DNA of 64,000 bases, from the NCBI GenBank assembly GCA_914767715.1, contig OU612066.1, forward strand, positions 14,265,001-14,329,000, read 5' to 3'. The position numbers and the translations under genes were made by a program. The DNA is from Membranipora membranacea. Its lineage: Eukaryota > Bryozoa > Gymnolaemata > Cheilostomatida > Membraniporidae. Positions 26,151 to 39,112 of this stretch are shown here, one piece after another (position 1 is the first letter of the stretch; each line of letters starts with the position of its first letter). A model generated the notes under the pieces. The model worked only from the letters and a program-made list of their open reading frames with translations. It did no database searches and was not told the origin of the DNA.

Positions 26151-28716
26151 TAACACTAGTCTCTAGCATAACAAGCTACCTTGTTAATTATTATGCAATC
26201 CGGATCTCGATATTAATTGCCTCCCTAAAGAGGCTGGTATGATACACTCACCTAGTGTTGTTTGAAGTAGGCTCAGGCTAGGAACATAATTTGGCGATTT
26301 ATTATGGCTCAGGCGCTCATTAGAAATACATTTTTATACTCTGCTTCAACATTCGACAGCTGCCATAATGATTAAGCTGAATCCTATCCTTTATTTTATC
26401 GGTCTGGCTAATGTCTAGATTTACTTTTAACTCCGGATTGAATATTGCTGTTTTTAGTACTTGGAGGGAAGCTCATTTTGGTCCATATTATAATAGCGCC
26501 TGATAATTGTTTCCATTGATGGCAAGTGTATTATTAGATAGCGCAGCTCAGCAAAATTTTTATTACTTGAAAATTTCATCCTTTAACAACTCAATATTTC
26601 ATTTCCGCCCTCATCCATTACTTGGTATCTTTTTTTTTGTAAATTATACTCTCTAGCTTTAGTGTCACACTACATTTTCGACTGTTTTCTTTTATTCATT
26701 TAAAACTACTTCATTATAAACCCTCTGGTTGGTGAGAGTTTCAATCTTATCTTATCACAATGATATCTTAACAGGGAACTATTTTCCAGCAGATTTCAAC
26801 CATATTTCGGAGTTGCCCTCTTTGTTCTTGTAAGGGTTTGTTTGAAACTTTTTCCCATACCAGCATATTTCTCATCAATAGTTTTTTTTCTGATTGCACT
26901 AAAACCATTACAGGTTTAGCAACATGAAAGCGGTCAACAAAGCTGGAATTTCACTTTGATGTGGTTTCATATGCAGGCTGAGAAATAAAAAAGTTATGAT
27001 GTGCAACAAAATGACAAATCAACCAAACTCTGTTGCTTCTCTATTTAATGAGCCGAATATTTTAGAATCTAGCTCAACACACTGGGAACGCCTAGCCTGG
27101 GCAGGCTGACAGGGATAGGTTGAGGGTTGAGCCCTTCACCCCCACCCCCACGACAGAATACTGAGGCTAGGGAATGCCTGCTCATTGTATTATAAACTCA
27201 TCAACTGATTTCTCTGACATTATTTACATACAGTCAGCTAATTGTAATTCAATTTATCAGGCACCCTGACTGACTTCTTGGAAATAATATCCATTCAAAC
27301 AACTGCAATCTTTTGTAGCTTCACTAGTGCTGGGCAGGCTGATACAGTAGCAAAAGCACTTTGAGTAGATAGCGAGGCTTGACGCAGTTTGGAGTTAAAG
27401 ATGCTGCATGAATTTTCAGCACTGTCACCAACAATAAAAACAGACAACTCATTAAATCAGAATAAAACTTCACTCAAGTGGTATGTAAATGTATACATAT
27501 TTTTTACACATGTTCTTAATCAAATTATATCTCAGGCAATGCTGACTAATTCTTATCACTGCGACAAAATCCGGGAGCAGCGAGAGTGGCGGCTTGAACT
27601 ATCTCACCCTGAATGTGTCATTTATATGGCAGTCTTTGTCTTTATGACGGCAATCTTAGAATAGTCAGCATTCCAATATGGATATTTTTGGACCTGTCTA
27701 CTGTTTTGTCATTTTTACAGCACAGAGCTATGCAAACAACAAACTGCTCAGAAACATATGCCTTACATTCATCTGTACTTTATATATAAGAGACTTGCCA
27801 AATCCTGGTTTAGAATACAAAGCTCTCATTCTTATTTTATCATAAATATAATACAAACAGTTACTCGCTATCACATTTCCGTCAGATCTGCTTGTTATGC
27901 TGCAATGTATAATCTGCATACTCGGATTGAGTCAGTTACTGCATGCGTAAATAATCAACTTAAACCAGTCGGAACATCAACACACTGTCAATCTCAGTAA
28001 TTAATTATATGTCAAAAGTTTCATGTGTGTAGTTTTGCTGCTGACCCTATGCAAGACATCAAGTGCACTTGTCAACTGGATAACTTTAGAGAGATCGCAA
28101 TTGTGAGTGGTAAGCTTTGGTATGAAGTTGACAACAGGCAAGTATATTTGTAAACCTAATGATCCATGAAAAAGAATAGACCAGATATTTGGAGGTGTGT
28201 GTCATTTTTTTCACACATAACTTTCAGGCAATGATTTTTTCTGACAGTATTTTTATGTGTAGGTAATTATCATTAGAACAAAGTCTTTTGATGCTCATCA
28301 TTTGACTCATTTTTATGACTCCTCATTGGTCACTGGCCAAGTTTGGTAATTTGTGCAGAATGCAGGATAATTGATGTCACCGAGATATACAAATGTTGTT
28401 TACCAAGATCACCACGCATCAAACACATCTAAGTGGTCAGAGTGGGTGGGTGGTTACATTAGTATCTTGCTTTGCAGGATGTGAAATAGCTAGACTATCA
28501 TCATATTTTGGTATCTCTTCCATTGATATGAATATATATCAATGATCTCTTCCATTGTCAAACACTGATTGATTCACATTGATTACCCGCAAAGAAATGG
28601 GTTTTCCAGCTTGACATGAGTTGAACCCTAGGAAGGCACTAGTCAGTGTATCGTTTGAGTTGTGTGTTGACTGCAGTATATTGGATAGTTTTAAATATAA
28701 ATTTGCTTCATTTCCA
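26151..28716. other. Intergenic region between two divergent Pro/Gln-rich genes
   Basis: About 2.6 kb that should contain the promoters of both genes. No TATA box, CpG-dense block, repeat family or coding exon is convincing here. A splice acceptor (TTTCCAG, ending about 28717) precedes the plus-strand start, so a 5' UTR exon probably lies inside. Confidence 0.35.
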
Positions 28717-28771
28717 GAGGAAAGATCTGATATTCCGGTTGACTGAGAGTGATTAGCAAGCTGCCATCAAT

Positions 28772-31700
28772 ATGGACAACACAGGAAATGAAAGTCAGCG
28801 ATCGGCTACATGTGTAACCTCAACCACATCAATTACGTAAGTTATTTATTCTACTAGAACAGTGGCGCATGCATACATGCGTAGTCAACTTTTCGAAGCC
28901 TTATAACGTTTATAGACACAAGGCAGTGGCAGAAAGGCGTATCTCTTGTCTTTCTCTAGAAGGCAAAAGAACAATCAAATTCTATCTTAAACTTTAATTT
29001 TAAAATCCATTCAACAAAGTATGATTGTTAGCTTTGTCTCTGTATGGAAACGCGACTGTTTACTGGTCACATTTTGGCAATGTGACTTCAAGCCACTTCA
29101 AAACACTTTAAAACCATGTACCAAAACTGTTAAGAAGAGGGGCCAAGTGTGGACATTTAACACATGATTGGTTTGATCTCATAGATTGTGTCATACCATC
29201 CCTTGGAAATTTTCACACTAAATTTGAATTCTATATATTGTTGTTATGGTACATGGTAACATTATGTGATACGACCATCAGGTGCCACATGGATACAACA
29301 GCGTATGTATCTGGTGAGAATGGAAGTTTATCTCGTATAATCCTAGTATTTGACATATCTGATTATAATGGGAAGCCGACTCTTGTCCTAGTATTTCGTG
29401 ACAGTCTTTGGTGGGGTCTCCCAAACTAAGTTCTAAATTGCTCCAACAGGTTAGCTGGCATTGTCATCTTCAAATGTACAGATTCACTACGCGATACACC
29501 CCCATATCCCACCCCTCCAACAAACCAGTCTGTTGATGACAGATAACGCCGGTCACTTGTCAAGATGTCAATCTTGCATGGCTGCTAATCCTATCATCAA
29601 TTTGCTAATCACTCACTACCCAAACTCCCTGAAATTTACTGAATCGTAGGACCTTTCAGTGATTTTTGATTCACACGGGTAGGGTAGGAATGGGAGGAAT
29701 GCTCTGCACTTTGTATCTACTCGGAATGCTTAGTATGTGACTGATTGTTATTATATGCTGGGTGCGGCAGTAAAGTAAATCATTGCACAAAATTACTTGG
29801 CTTCTTCTCTGACTATGAGCTGGCAATGTGTTAGGTATACCATACTGGTATACAGGTTACAGAAATAGACATCTTACTAGTTAAAAAAGCTCCCTCAACC
29901 GTATGTCGAATTGAGGCGGTATATGTATTTTACTCCATGCTGAATGTGCAAGCGATTCAATGTGTATAACAATTCAAAATATCTCCATCCAATTGATAGC
30001 CTTTTATTGATAGGGCTATCTTTAAAAAGATAAACCATGAAAGAGGACTGAACGTTTGCCCTATGGGTACGACAATCTCAGCGTACAATGCAATCTAATA
30101 CAATGCAATACAATACATCAAACTTTGTCCGCTTTCTAACAGAGAATTGCATCATGGGATACCATTTAGTATCATACTTCCAGTTCATTTATGTGTTTCT
30201 TAGCATGTTTACCAAAGGGCATTCCAGTGTTTGTTGTTCATCCTAGCAAACGTTGTTTTGGGCATTTTAACCTAGTCAATGTTCTATCATGTCCGGATTA
30301 TCTAAATACTTACTTTGATGTGTAGTTAATGAAGAGATCTCTGATCATGATTAATCACGGGTTCATTGTCCTGTAGGAAACCGGATGATTACTACTTGTT
30401 TGATGCACTATGTGCTAAAAACATCACTATTTTTACCTGTTCATGGGTTTTGCATGTGTGGGCATACATATGCAAGGCTGTGATATGCTTTTACAGTTCC
30501 TGTTTACTTTAGATACAACATTAAGTTAGTGCACTGGGCATTGTCAATCTTGAATGGCTTAGGGGCGATAAACGCTTTTTGAAGATTTCTGCAATCCATT
30601 CATGATATCTCGAGTAGTGCTGTGATGTTATGCTCTCCCTGCTGTCAGACCTGCTGTGAATACAAGCTAGATCGAGTAAAGTAGTATAAAATATATGCTA
30701 CAGGTTGTTATATCCTGAGTATTCTTTATTGTTGTATCTTAGAATACAGCCAACACAAAATTGTGTCAGGCAGTCCACAAATCTGATCCAAAATTACACC
30801 TTTTGATCCCAATGATATCTCAGCTTAGCTTCTCTAAGTACAAGCTTGGTTAGCTTCCATATCTCTCAGTGCTTGCAAGTTAATATGGGCTGTTTTCAAA
30901 GGATTTTGCGCAATTTTCAACAAAAATGGTGGCATTATAGCTCAATATTCATCAAAGAAACTTGCAAAGGTACCACCATATTTACGAGTGCATAACTTCA
31001 TGCCATATGATAGAGGGTAGTTCAAAGTTCTAGATTAAACAAGGTGATCAAAATACCTGACTATACACTGTTGGCTAAGTCCTCAATTTAGCTAAATGCA
31101 TAAAACATAATAAACAGTAGCTATAGATGTCATTTCTCATTTACATTCCAGGTTGTCATCAAGCCGGCCAAGGTCACGATCTAAACCTCGTCAGTTACAT
31201 AGGATCAACACAAGAGATAAGAGTCAGGAAAGAATCGCTGTCTGTCGCAGTGAGAATACTACAAGAGACAGCAGTGCGGGACACAACATTAGAGTAAACA
31301 GCCTGTCAACTAGGGGAAGGCAGGGGAGACAAGAACAAGACAAGAGCGAATCTATAGACTCAGGACTTGGATACAGCCCCAACTCTTCAGCACACTATAC
31401 AAGACCACAGGTTAGTGGGGTTTGATACCATTTTAAGCATAAGGCCAGTGATCTAGCCCAAGTTTGCGGGGATGGGGAGAGTTAACATACCCCGCCCACC
31501 CGACACTTAGGCAAGTTCACACGGCCCTATGATATAAGAATTGAGTTACATTCAGACTCTTGTGTTCATATTTTGAGTTGTTGCTCTTTGCAACAAGGGG
31601 TCGTGACAGCTCAATGGTCTGCCTACTGCAGGGTTAATGATAGGCTTTGACTCCGAACGCATTGGGTCAAGAAGCTCTTGTTTTCTGCACAAATTACGTT

Positions 31701-34700
31701 TCTGATATACTACTGCATGATTAAATTATGCTTGTATGCCACAAGATGGCCAAAGAGTGGATCTATGGCCTAGGAATACCAATCTTCCTGTTTGATATGC
31801 AATACTTCTCATTTTGGCCAACTAGATAGTTAGGCAAAGTTTGCATGTGCCCTTTGTTTTATGCCAACAAAGCTTGGTCGTGATTTGGGTGACAAAATGT
31901 TCTTCCTGTTTTTCTAATTGATCATGCATGATGAATATTGATTGATTAATTGAGATAGTATAGTTGCACTCTCTTGATGACTCAAGTCATCAATCACCAT
32001 ATAACCCATCATAGGCCATCATAATATGTGATGTGATTAGCATATTATTTTGAAGGTTATACATGTGCACTTACTGCACATATCTATAGTATCTACAGAA
32101 CAATGCTAGCAAGTTGTTTTCGTCCGGTCCATTACATCATCAGAATGGTGTGATACCAGTTTACATTAGAACACGTTGCATCCAATTTGCCACAGTCTGG
32201 TCATTCTACTGGTGGGCCGCCGGCAGCTAAACTCAAACCCTAAATGCAGGCAAATTTATTATGCTTGATCTAACTATATGTATTCATCAACATAATAATA
32301 TGTCCCCACATGATACATACAGTTAGATAGCCTTTGCTAAACAATACGGCTTTGACAACAACGAATGTTCCACACATTAGGGAATGCCTAAGTTTTTATC
32401 GTTTGACTTCGGGAAATGGAAAGTGATTTCCTGCTGACATTGGTAAATCATGTTACATCATCAGAGACAGATCAAAGGTCAAAAGGATATCACAGTTTCA
32501 GTTCTTGACCCTATCCCAGAGACAGCCTTAAATGCTGCCATATCGTTGCTATTTGATGCCTTGTGTCCAGGGTATGCTGACATGCCTTTTACTTGGGGAT
32601 TAAGATATGTAATCTCATTACTTGATAGTTATATCAGAGACTATAGATATAGATATCCATAGTCTCTGGTTATATTATGATCGTCTAGAGAGGAAATTGA
32701 TACAACATTGCATGCAAAAGTATTTCTAGGAACACCATATGCAGGGGTTCATCTTAAACCCTAGGCGCCACACGTTCCTTATACTGCTTGAACAAAGTCA
32801 ATTTTTTATGGTACCTGTATACATAACTACATAAAAGAGGACACTGAACCAGCATCAATATCATTTGATCTCAAGCCATAAACTTTAATTAGATAGAATT
32901 TGAAGATGAAAAGTCCCAAAAATCTTATAGTGTTGTTTTTGTGTTGCAGACATTAGAAGCACAGTTTCGTCAGCAGTTCAGTTGTCCACAATCTACACCA
33001 TCACAGATGTTAGAAGGTCAGCAATCCACAACCAGACAGAAATCTCCAGATGGTGTAGCGGCATATGTTCTACAGCCTGACGGGAGAATGGCAACCGTAA
33101 GGTATGACATATCTGCTTCATTATTGCATTTAAAGTTTGCATGTTGCTGGAAAGGGGAGGGGGCACTGTATCTGTATCTCTGATCGCAAGAGTCAATATA
33201 GCATGCGTACCCACTGGCAGCCCTTAACAATGTTCAGGATGGTGATCGCGGCCGTATGCCGTAGGTCGTAACAACTGCCTACGGTCGCGATCGCCACCCC
33301 GAACACTGGCTGGCTGGCTGTGTGCGTACCTAGCATGTGCCTGCCCCAATGAATAAAGCTGAACTGGGTTGTTACATCTTATTTCATATGATGGTACTTG
33401 AGCTAAGTGAATTAATTCACACTCTATGGAATATTAATATAAATGCAATAGATATCACGTGATCAGTGTTGGGGAAGGGGGGGTTAATTCTGTAAGAGGG
33501 CAAGCAAACAACATAAGATATGGTTTGTAATCACTCGCAAAAAAAGAAGGTATTTAGACCAAAGATGTCACAGGCAGGCCAATACTGTTCTGTAAAAAAA
33601 TTAACCAGTGGCGAAATCAATTGCAACAACTTTCAAATTGTAATTTTTCTAGATTTGTCAGACCTAATTATCATCAAGTCTGCAAAAATAGCTAATGGCA
33701 ATAGCAATCTGACCCGGGATTATGCTCTGAATTGGTTTACCACAAACTTTATTACCAACAAGTTGATTATATCACCACATGTTTTAGACGAGATCATGTC
33801 ATGTTCGTCAGTACACAGCCTCCGACTTTCTTGTAATGACCTCCCATACCCTTCCATTATTGCGTCATAGACTTGTTGTTTGTTTTCCTCAAAACTGTTG
33901 TTTTGTTAGCAAAACTTTCATTCGACATTTTGCAGGTGGGATGACAAGAGTGCTCTAGAAAACAACTCTCCACTACTCACAGTATTAAAACAAGAACAAT
34001 ACGCACAGATGCATGGAAAGACGACTGGTAGGATACAAAATGTCAGCAGTTCAAAGAGCAAACTTCCAAATGATGTTCTCAACTGGCTAGCAGCTGAGGA
34101 TGAGGTGTACACCAGGAACAGCAGTTCAGAAAGAGGTGAGCGCTATTGCTGTCACCTTCTTTTTAATTTTTTTAATTTGTGTTCATTGCCTGACAATTGT
34201 GAAGAGGATTGATCATTTTGACAATAACAAAGATCAAATTTCAGGATTGCCCAATAAGTTTCCTAGTTGACAATATCATCTTTGCCAATCGTGAAATTGC
34301 TGCATAGAGAGTGTTATATAACTGTTTGATTTGTTTTGATAGTTGACTTGATATGATTGTATTTGGTTAGATGCTTAGATACAAAGGGTCATGCAATTAT
34401 TCAATGAATTGTGTCCCCTTACCAAAAGAGGGGACAATTCTTTGGTCATTTACTGATAGCCTGTCTTTACAAGCTTGTCATGACAGGCTAATTTACTGGT
34501 GAAATATAGCGGTAAAATATGATTTCATTGGATCAATGACAACGTTTTTTTTTGATAGGTAGAGCCATGACTCCTAAGTTCACTGCGTCCAGCTCAGGAC
34601 AGTGTGCCTCCAACAACATGTCAAACCCACCGCTGCCAACAAGAGTCAGAGTGCCCAGAGCAAAGAGCGTAGAATATCGCAAACCACGTCAAATAAGATC

Positions 34701-36284
34701 TCAAAATGCATATGGCAGTGATGTCAATGAACTGAGTCATACCAGACAGTTTGATGCTTTGCAGGTTTCAGGACCAGGTGGTGTACAATACCAAGCTCCC
34801 AAACAGCATTTCTATCAGCCGCAGCGAAGTGTTCCCAACACCAATGCCAATCTAGTTCAAGAGCGTGGGCGGCCATCATCTTTGCATATGGCAAACAACG
34901 GAAAACCGGAAGTTCCAAGACAGCCCTACATGTACAATGATAGACCATCCCCTCTCAAATCACCTGTTCAACAACCTCACATGTACAACAATAGATCGCC
35001 ACCTCTCAAATCACCTGTTCAACAACCTCACATGTACAACAATAGATCGTCACCTTTAAAATCCCCGGTTCAGCAACCTTATATGTACAGTAATAATAAC
35101 AACAGAAGTGTACACTCTCCTGTCAAGGTTGTCTCCCCACAACAGCCATTTTATAATAACAACTACAAGCACATGCACTCCCCACCTCCAACTTCCTCCC
35201 CAGTGCCATCACATTATCAAGCAGCAAGGCAATCAGTGAGTTCAAGTTCGACTGGAATGACCTCAAATCCTCCTCGTATCCCATCAAGCCCCGTCCGAGC
35301 CACAACCAGTCCGGCTCGTGCCTTGGCCAGAGCTGTCAGTGTCCCGCCTAGATCAGATTCACCGCAGGCATTCAGTTACATCAGAGAACCGAGGCAGCTG
35401 AACCCGTCTGAGATAACCCCAACACCACTTTTATCTTCACCATACGTCAAACCCAAGTATGATTCTGCTCCGAAAGTAGAGGAACCGAGACCTTTCAATG
35501 ACCCATACGACTCGAGCCAATATCTGATCACCTCAGAGCACAGTAAGTCACTAACCTTCCTAGCTTGAGTCCTCCAAAGCTTGAATACACTTTAAATTTC
35601 AAACGATTTAGTTCATATGGCCACGAGAGTATGCCTGTCTTTCCTTATGCTTTTAAATTTGATTTTCAAACATTATGAGTGTATAGAAAAATGTGTGGGA
35701 GTTAAACACGGTATAGCGGAGTTGTCATCTAATAGCTTCATAATTTAAGAACCTAGATCGATCAGTCTCATGTGACTGCTTGATCATCTAGACTGGTCGA
35801 TACAAGTTTGAAATCAATATCCTTTTGCTCTAAACAGACATTTATTTTGTTGTTTCCAGGTGGAGATAAAGTGCCAAGAAATGGGCTGAAAATAATTCGA
35901 TCACCAAATGCTGCTACTGCTGGCAACGCATTCAACTTCTCCACACAACATTCATATCCTGCTTCTTCCAGTCTTTCTCCCTGTGCAACTCAAAGATACT
36001 CAATGGAGGCACAGAAAGTTCAGTTCTCACCAACCACGCAGGAAATAGAAGAAAACTCCAGCGCCAACCAGGTGAAAGAAGATGTGTGGTCCCCAAAAGC
36101 CGACCCAGTCAAAATCCAAAGAGCTCCAGGTGCTCAGGCTAGAAAGGCTGCATATGAACAGCGAGAAATAACATTAGACCGAGTTCCAGATGTAGCCATG
36201 CAGCCTAGGCTGGGAAACACATCAGATGTACCTGTGTGGGATAGATTTAAATATTATGAACGATGTGCTGTAACAGATTTCTAG
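28772..36284 (+). CDS. Pro/Gln/Ser-rich protein with 17-residue repeats, unknown function (6 exons)
   Basis: Not recognised. Coding exons: 28772-28836, 31152-31410, 32950-33101, 33936-34135, 34559-35542 and 35860-36284; all GT-AG, phases consistent, 694 aa. The N-terminus is Ser/Arg-rich (SSSRPRSRSKPRQ). The middle is less biased (LPNDVLNWLAAEDEVYTR). Exon 5 is strongly Pro/Ser/Asn/Tyr-rich and contains three tandem 17-residue units (QPHMYNNRSPPLKSPVQ type, coded at 34921-35073) and part of a fourth. The C-terminus (TLDRVPDVAMQPRLGNTSDV to YYERCAVTDF) looks like an ordered conserved tail. No signal peptide or TM helix. Composition resembles that of the divergent neighbour at 20-25 kb (SP motifs, Tyr/Gln/Asn), so the two may share a cellular setting such as a cytoskeletal or ciliary scaffold; that is inference only. 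Confidence 0.72.
33212..33322. mobile_element. hAT-like MITE, copy 1, with 8-bp duplication
   Basis: 111-bp element starting CACTGGCAGCC and ending GGCTGGCTGTG. The 8-bp direct repeat TGCGTACC flanks it exactly (33204-33211 and 33323-33330). The interior has GCGATCGCCA(C/T)CCCGAAC, shared with the copy at 47122-47197. An 8-bp duplication and CA...TG ends fit the hAT superfamily. It lies in intron 3 of the plus-strand Pro/Gln-rich gene. Confidence 0.8.
34457..34490. mobile_element. Short palindromic MITE, copy 3
   Basis: TAGCCTGTCTTTACAAGC followed by its near-complement GCTTGTCATGACAGGCTA, a 34-bp near-perfect palindrome in intron 4 of the plus-strand Pro/Gln-rich gene. Confidence 0.6.
34921..35073 (+). 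repeat. 51-bp coding tandem repeat, three units
   Basis: Units 34921-34971, 34972-35022 and 35023-35073 encode three 17-residue repeats; a degenerate fourth follows. Units 2 and 3 are nearly identical in DNA, indicating recent expansion, so copy number may vary between individuals. Confidence 0.85.
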
Positions 36285-37097
36285 ACTCTTGAACCATTCA
36301 CCATCACCTATGCATCTTTGCAAAAAGACTGAATCCAATCAACTACGCTATGATTCGTTTTGGTCAGTCTTCTATCAGGGAGTTGTCTCCCTGCTTCCAC
36401 TTCCTATAAATATAGTCCAGTTTTTACTTTATCGTACTACTGCTATTATACATCAATTGTGAAAGATTATTTTCCTTCAACTACAAGCCACCCTTGTGGG
36501 ATATGAGCTTTTTAGGGACAGCTGGTTATCAATTTATCCACCATAACGTCTAGACCTGTGTTTCAAAATATGCAATTCAGAATAAGTAGCCAAAGGAAAT
36601 CCTTCGACAATTTTCCTTACATTATATGTTATGTAGTAGTAGTATAGTCAATATGTTTTATCATAGTTATTTTCCGCTATCAACCACAAAAAGCCTAACC
36701 TTTTATTTGCCAATGATGTATTTTATTTTTTCATTCAGAATAGAAACCTATATATGTAAAAATTAATATGCTCACAATGGATACCAATCCCACCTTAGGA
36801 CATAATGGATATACTCAATATCCTTTGTAAGAACTATATTGAATCTGTTGTGTCGTACAAATATTGTGTACACATTGTTCCATGAGAGGACAACTCTACT
36901 CTACTAGTCTCTTGATGTGAAAATTACTTCACTTAACTTCTTGAACACTATCCTCATTGTGATGCAAACAAAACATGTGGATACTAATTGTTGTGTCATA
37001 AAGTGAGAGGTTATAATAGTAAAATGACATCAGTACAAATTGACTGGTTACTCTACGTACACTCCGGGACAACCTCATTAGTTTTTGTGCTCCAAAC
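36285..37097. other. Intergenic: 3' region of the plus-strand Pro/Gln-rich gene
   Basis: AT-rich, no coding signal. Probably 3' UTR followed by the promoter region of the next plus-strand gene; no clear polyadenylation signal was picked out. Confidence 0.3.
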
Positions 37098-37836
37098 ATG
37101 TGTCCAAATTCAGCCGACCACAAATCACACAGCTGCTGTTTCCACCTGCCAGGTCTGGTATGTGACACTTGTAAGCAGGTGAGATGTCGATGTGACAATT
37201 TGCTGCTGGTGTCTGACACCAAGAGAACTTACATATCAGAGTCGTACGCACAACTGCCAGTTGGCATGAGTGGGTTTTCTATATATTCAGACTCGAGTAG
37301 AGAAAAGAGTAACTCTAAAGAGCACAACAATGATACATGCAGGCTGGCGCCCATCGGCAGAGGCGGCAACAAGGTAAATAGTTAGTGTCTGTTTTGCTTG
37401 TTTCATCAGTGGGTACCAAATGAGATGAAAAAAGAAAATACATTAAACAACGATCATTTATCATGATTATCATTTGAAACTTTGGCGTTTTAACTCCAAG
37501 GTTGGTTGGGGGGAGTGGCTGTGGCCCAACCAAACCAATCAGAACCAACACATTGGTTAGATCCAAGGGTAGCTGAGTTTTATTTGAATCAAGTTGTTAG
37601 AACGCAAGTTTGACATGTTCTCCTAGATGCGCAAATACTGAGCTAGTAACCTTTTGTTTCAGCATATAGGAAGGAATATTATCAACCACCAGTTCATCGA
37701 CAGAACTCCTCATCTCCGCAAATATGCCCCAAAGCCATTTTGGCATAAGACAACGAAACAAGAAACTAAGCTGCCGTATTGGCCAACAGATTTCACAAAG
37801 GTAATGGAGCATAACTACTTTTCTCAATTCAACTGA
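37098..37836 (+). CDS. Small Cys-rich protein, unknown (2 exons, boundaries uncertain)
   Basis: Not recognised. Exon 1 from Met at 37098 to 37373 ends at donor GTAAAT. Exon 2 starts at 37663 after the acceptor TTTTGTTTCAG and stays open to a stop at 37834-37836, or splices on at AAG|GTAATG (37801). Read through to the stop, the product is 149 aa. The N-terminal part is Cys/His-rich (CPNSADHKSHSCC, then CDTCKQVRCRCDN), which suggests a small zinc-binding knuckle. Exon 2 encodes a basic aromatic segment (FIDRTPHLRKYAPKPFWHK, then LPYWPTDFTK). The phase 0 junction is continuous. The true start may lie in an upstream exon, and the gene could be a terminal part of the neighbour upstream rather than independent. 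Confidence 0.4.
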
Positions 37837-39112
37837 ATAGCAGGGTTGGTAGATTGAAAAAAGTTAAATCTGCCTACATTTCAGATTGTTGGGGTTGTAT
37901 TGGTTAGCCATCGAGGGGGAGCAACTCCAAATTGAGGCAAATTGGATCAAAAACTTGAATAAACCAAACTCTCTGCTTGAACTTCCATGTGTAACAATAA
38001 GCTTGGATAGAGGTAATGGAATCATCTTACTACACGAGATAATGCGATAACTCAGACTAATTGACCAATGTCCAAGTTATTTTCAGATTCTTAATAACTA
38101 GCGATCATTCAAATTTGAATTTCATATCACCGACTACGTTCTCATTACCATGATCCTATTTTAGGACAGATTGGTGCAACATAAGTAAAGATCAGATGGC
38201 ATAGATGGTAAAAGAGATCGTGCTTTGTGCATGAAAGATGAAAGTTATCTTCGGTACTTCTCTATAGAGGTGATCACACAGCAGAAGAGCAACAGTGCAG
38301 GTGTTTTTTATGATTCGTACAGACGGGATGTTTTATTCAAAAGGAAGTCAAAAGATTAGAAATAACAAAGAGGTGCTGTGGGAGAAAACTCCACAGTGTT
38401 TTTTTCAAACAAAGTTAAATATAGAGCATACAATATATATTATTGAAATAATACTCTCTTTACCTCTCATTCTCATTCTCACAAATAATAATCATTGGTA
38501 TGAGCAAATCGAGTGCAAACACGTCTTAAAACTGGGACTAACAGAAAGTTTTAACCAGCGTACCATCGATGTTCTAGAGCGCCAGACTTAATGGCGGTTG
38601 TGGTGTGACTGGTTATGTAGTAAAGATTCGCTCGAGCTTTGGAATGCTAAAACTCCTTAGTCCCAGTGTAAAGACAATGATATGCACTGGAACACTGTTA
38701 TAGCTTAGCACAGTATGACAGCGTTTTGGTGGCGTGGTTGTTCACCTAAGCAGTGATGAAGATGGCTTTTAAACAAGGGAAGTCGATTGACATGAACAAA
38801 TTATTAAAATCAATAAAAAATTAACTTGGCTATCAGGTTGTTTAAAATTTATTTGGTGCATGAGAAAAGTGAACTCGCTTTTATGTGCAATTCTAAATTC
38901 AGTCGAGATTTAGCTTCTCGTGAACTAGCTAACACAGAAACGCATACTCACAAAGTAGACTTGCTTCTAAAAATATTGTTGATCTAAGTTCCTTGGTAAA
39001 AGGAGAGCATGACTCCTTAAAATGACACATGGTGTATGGTCGGTTGATTTAACAGAGACATATTTACATTGTCTAGATTGTCTGGTTGTTAGAATTTTTA
39101 AATAAAACAAAA
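37837..39112. other. Intergenic: no gene supported
   Basis: Contains a 98-codon open frame at 38295-38591 (plus) with no splice context or recognisable domain; not called as a gene. The minus-strand light-chain 3' UTR occupies the right end. Confidence 0.3.

Noticed and set aside
38295-38591. 98-codon plus-strand frame
   Set aside because: No homology, splice sites or coding-like composition that I can defend.
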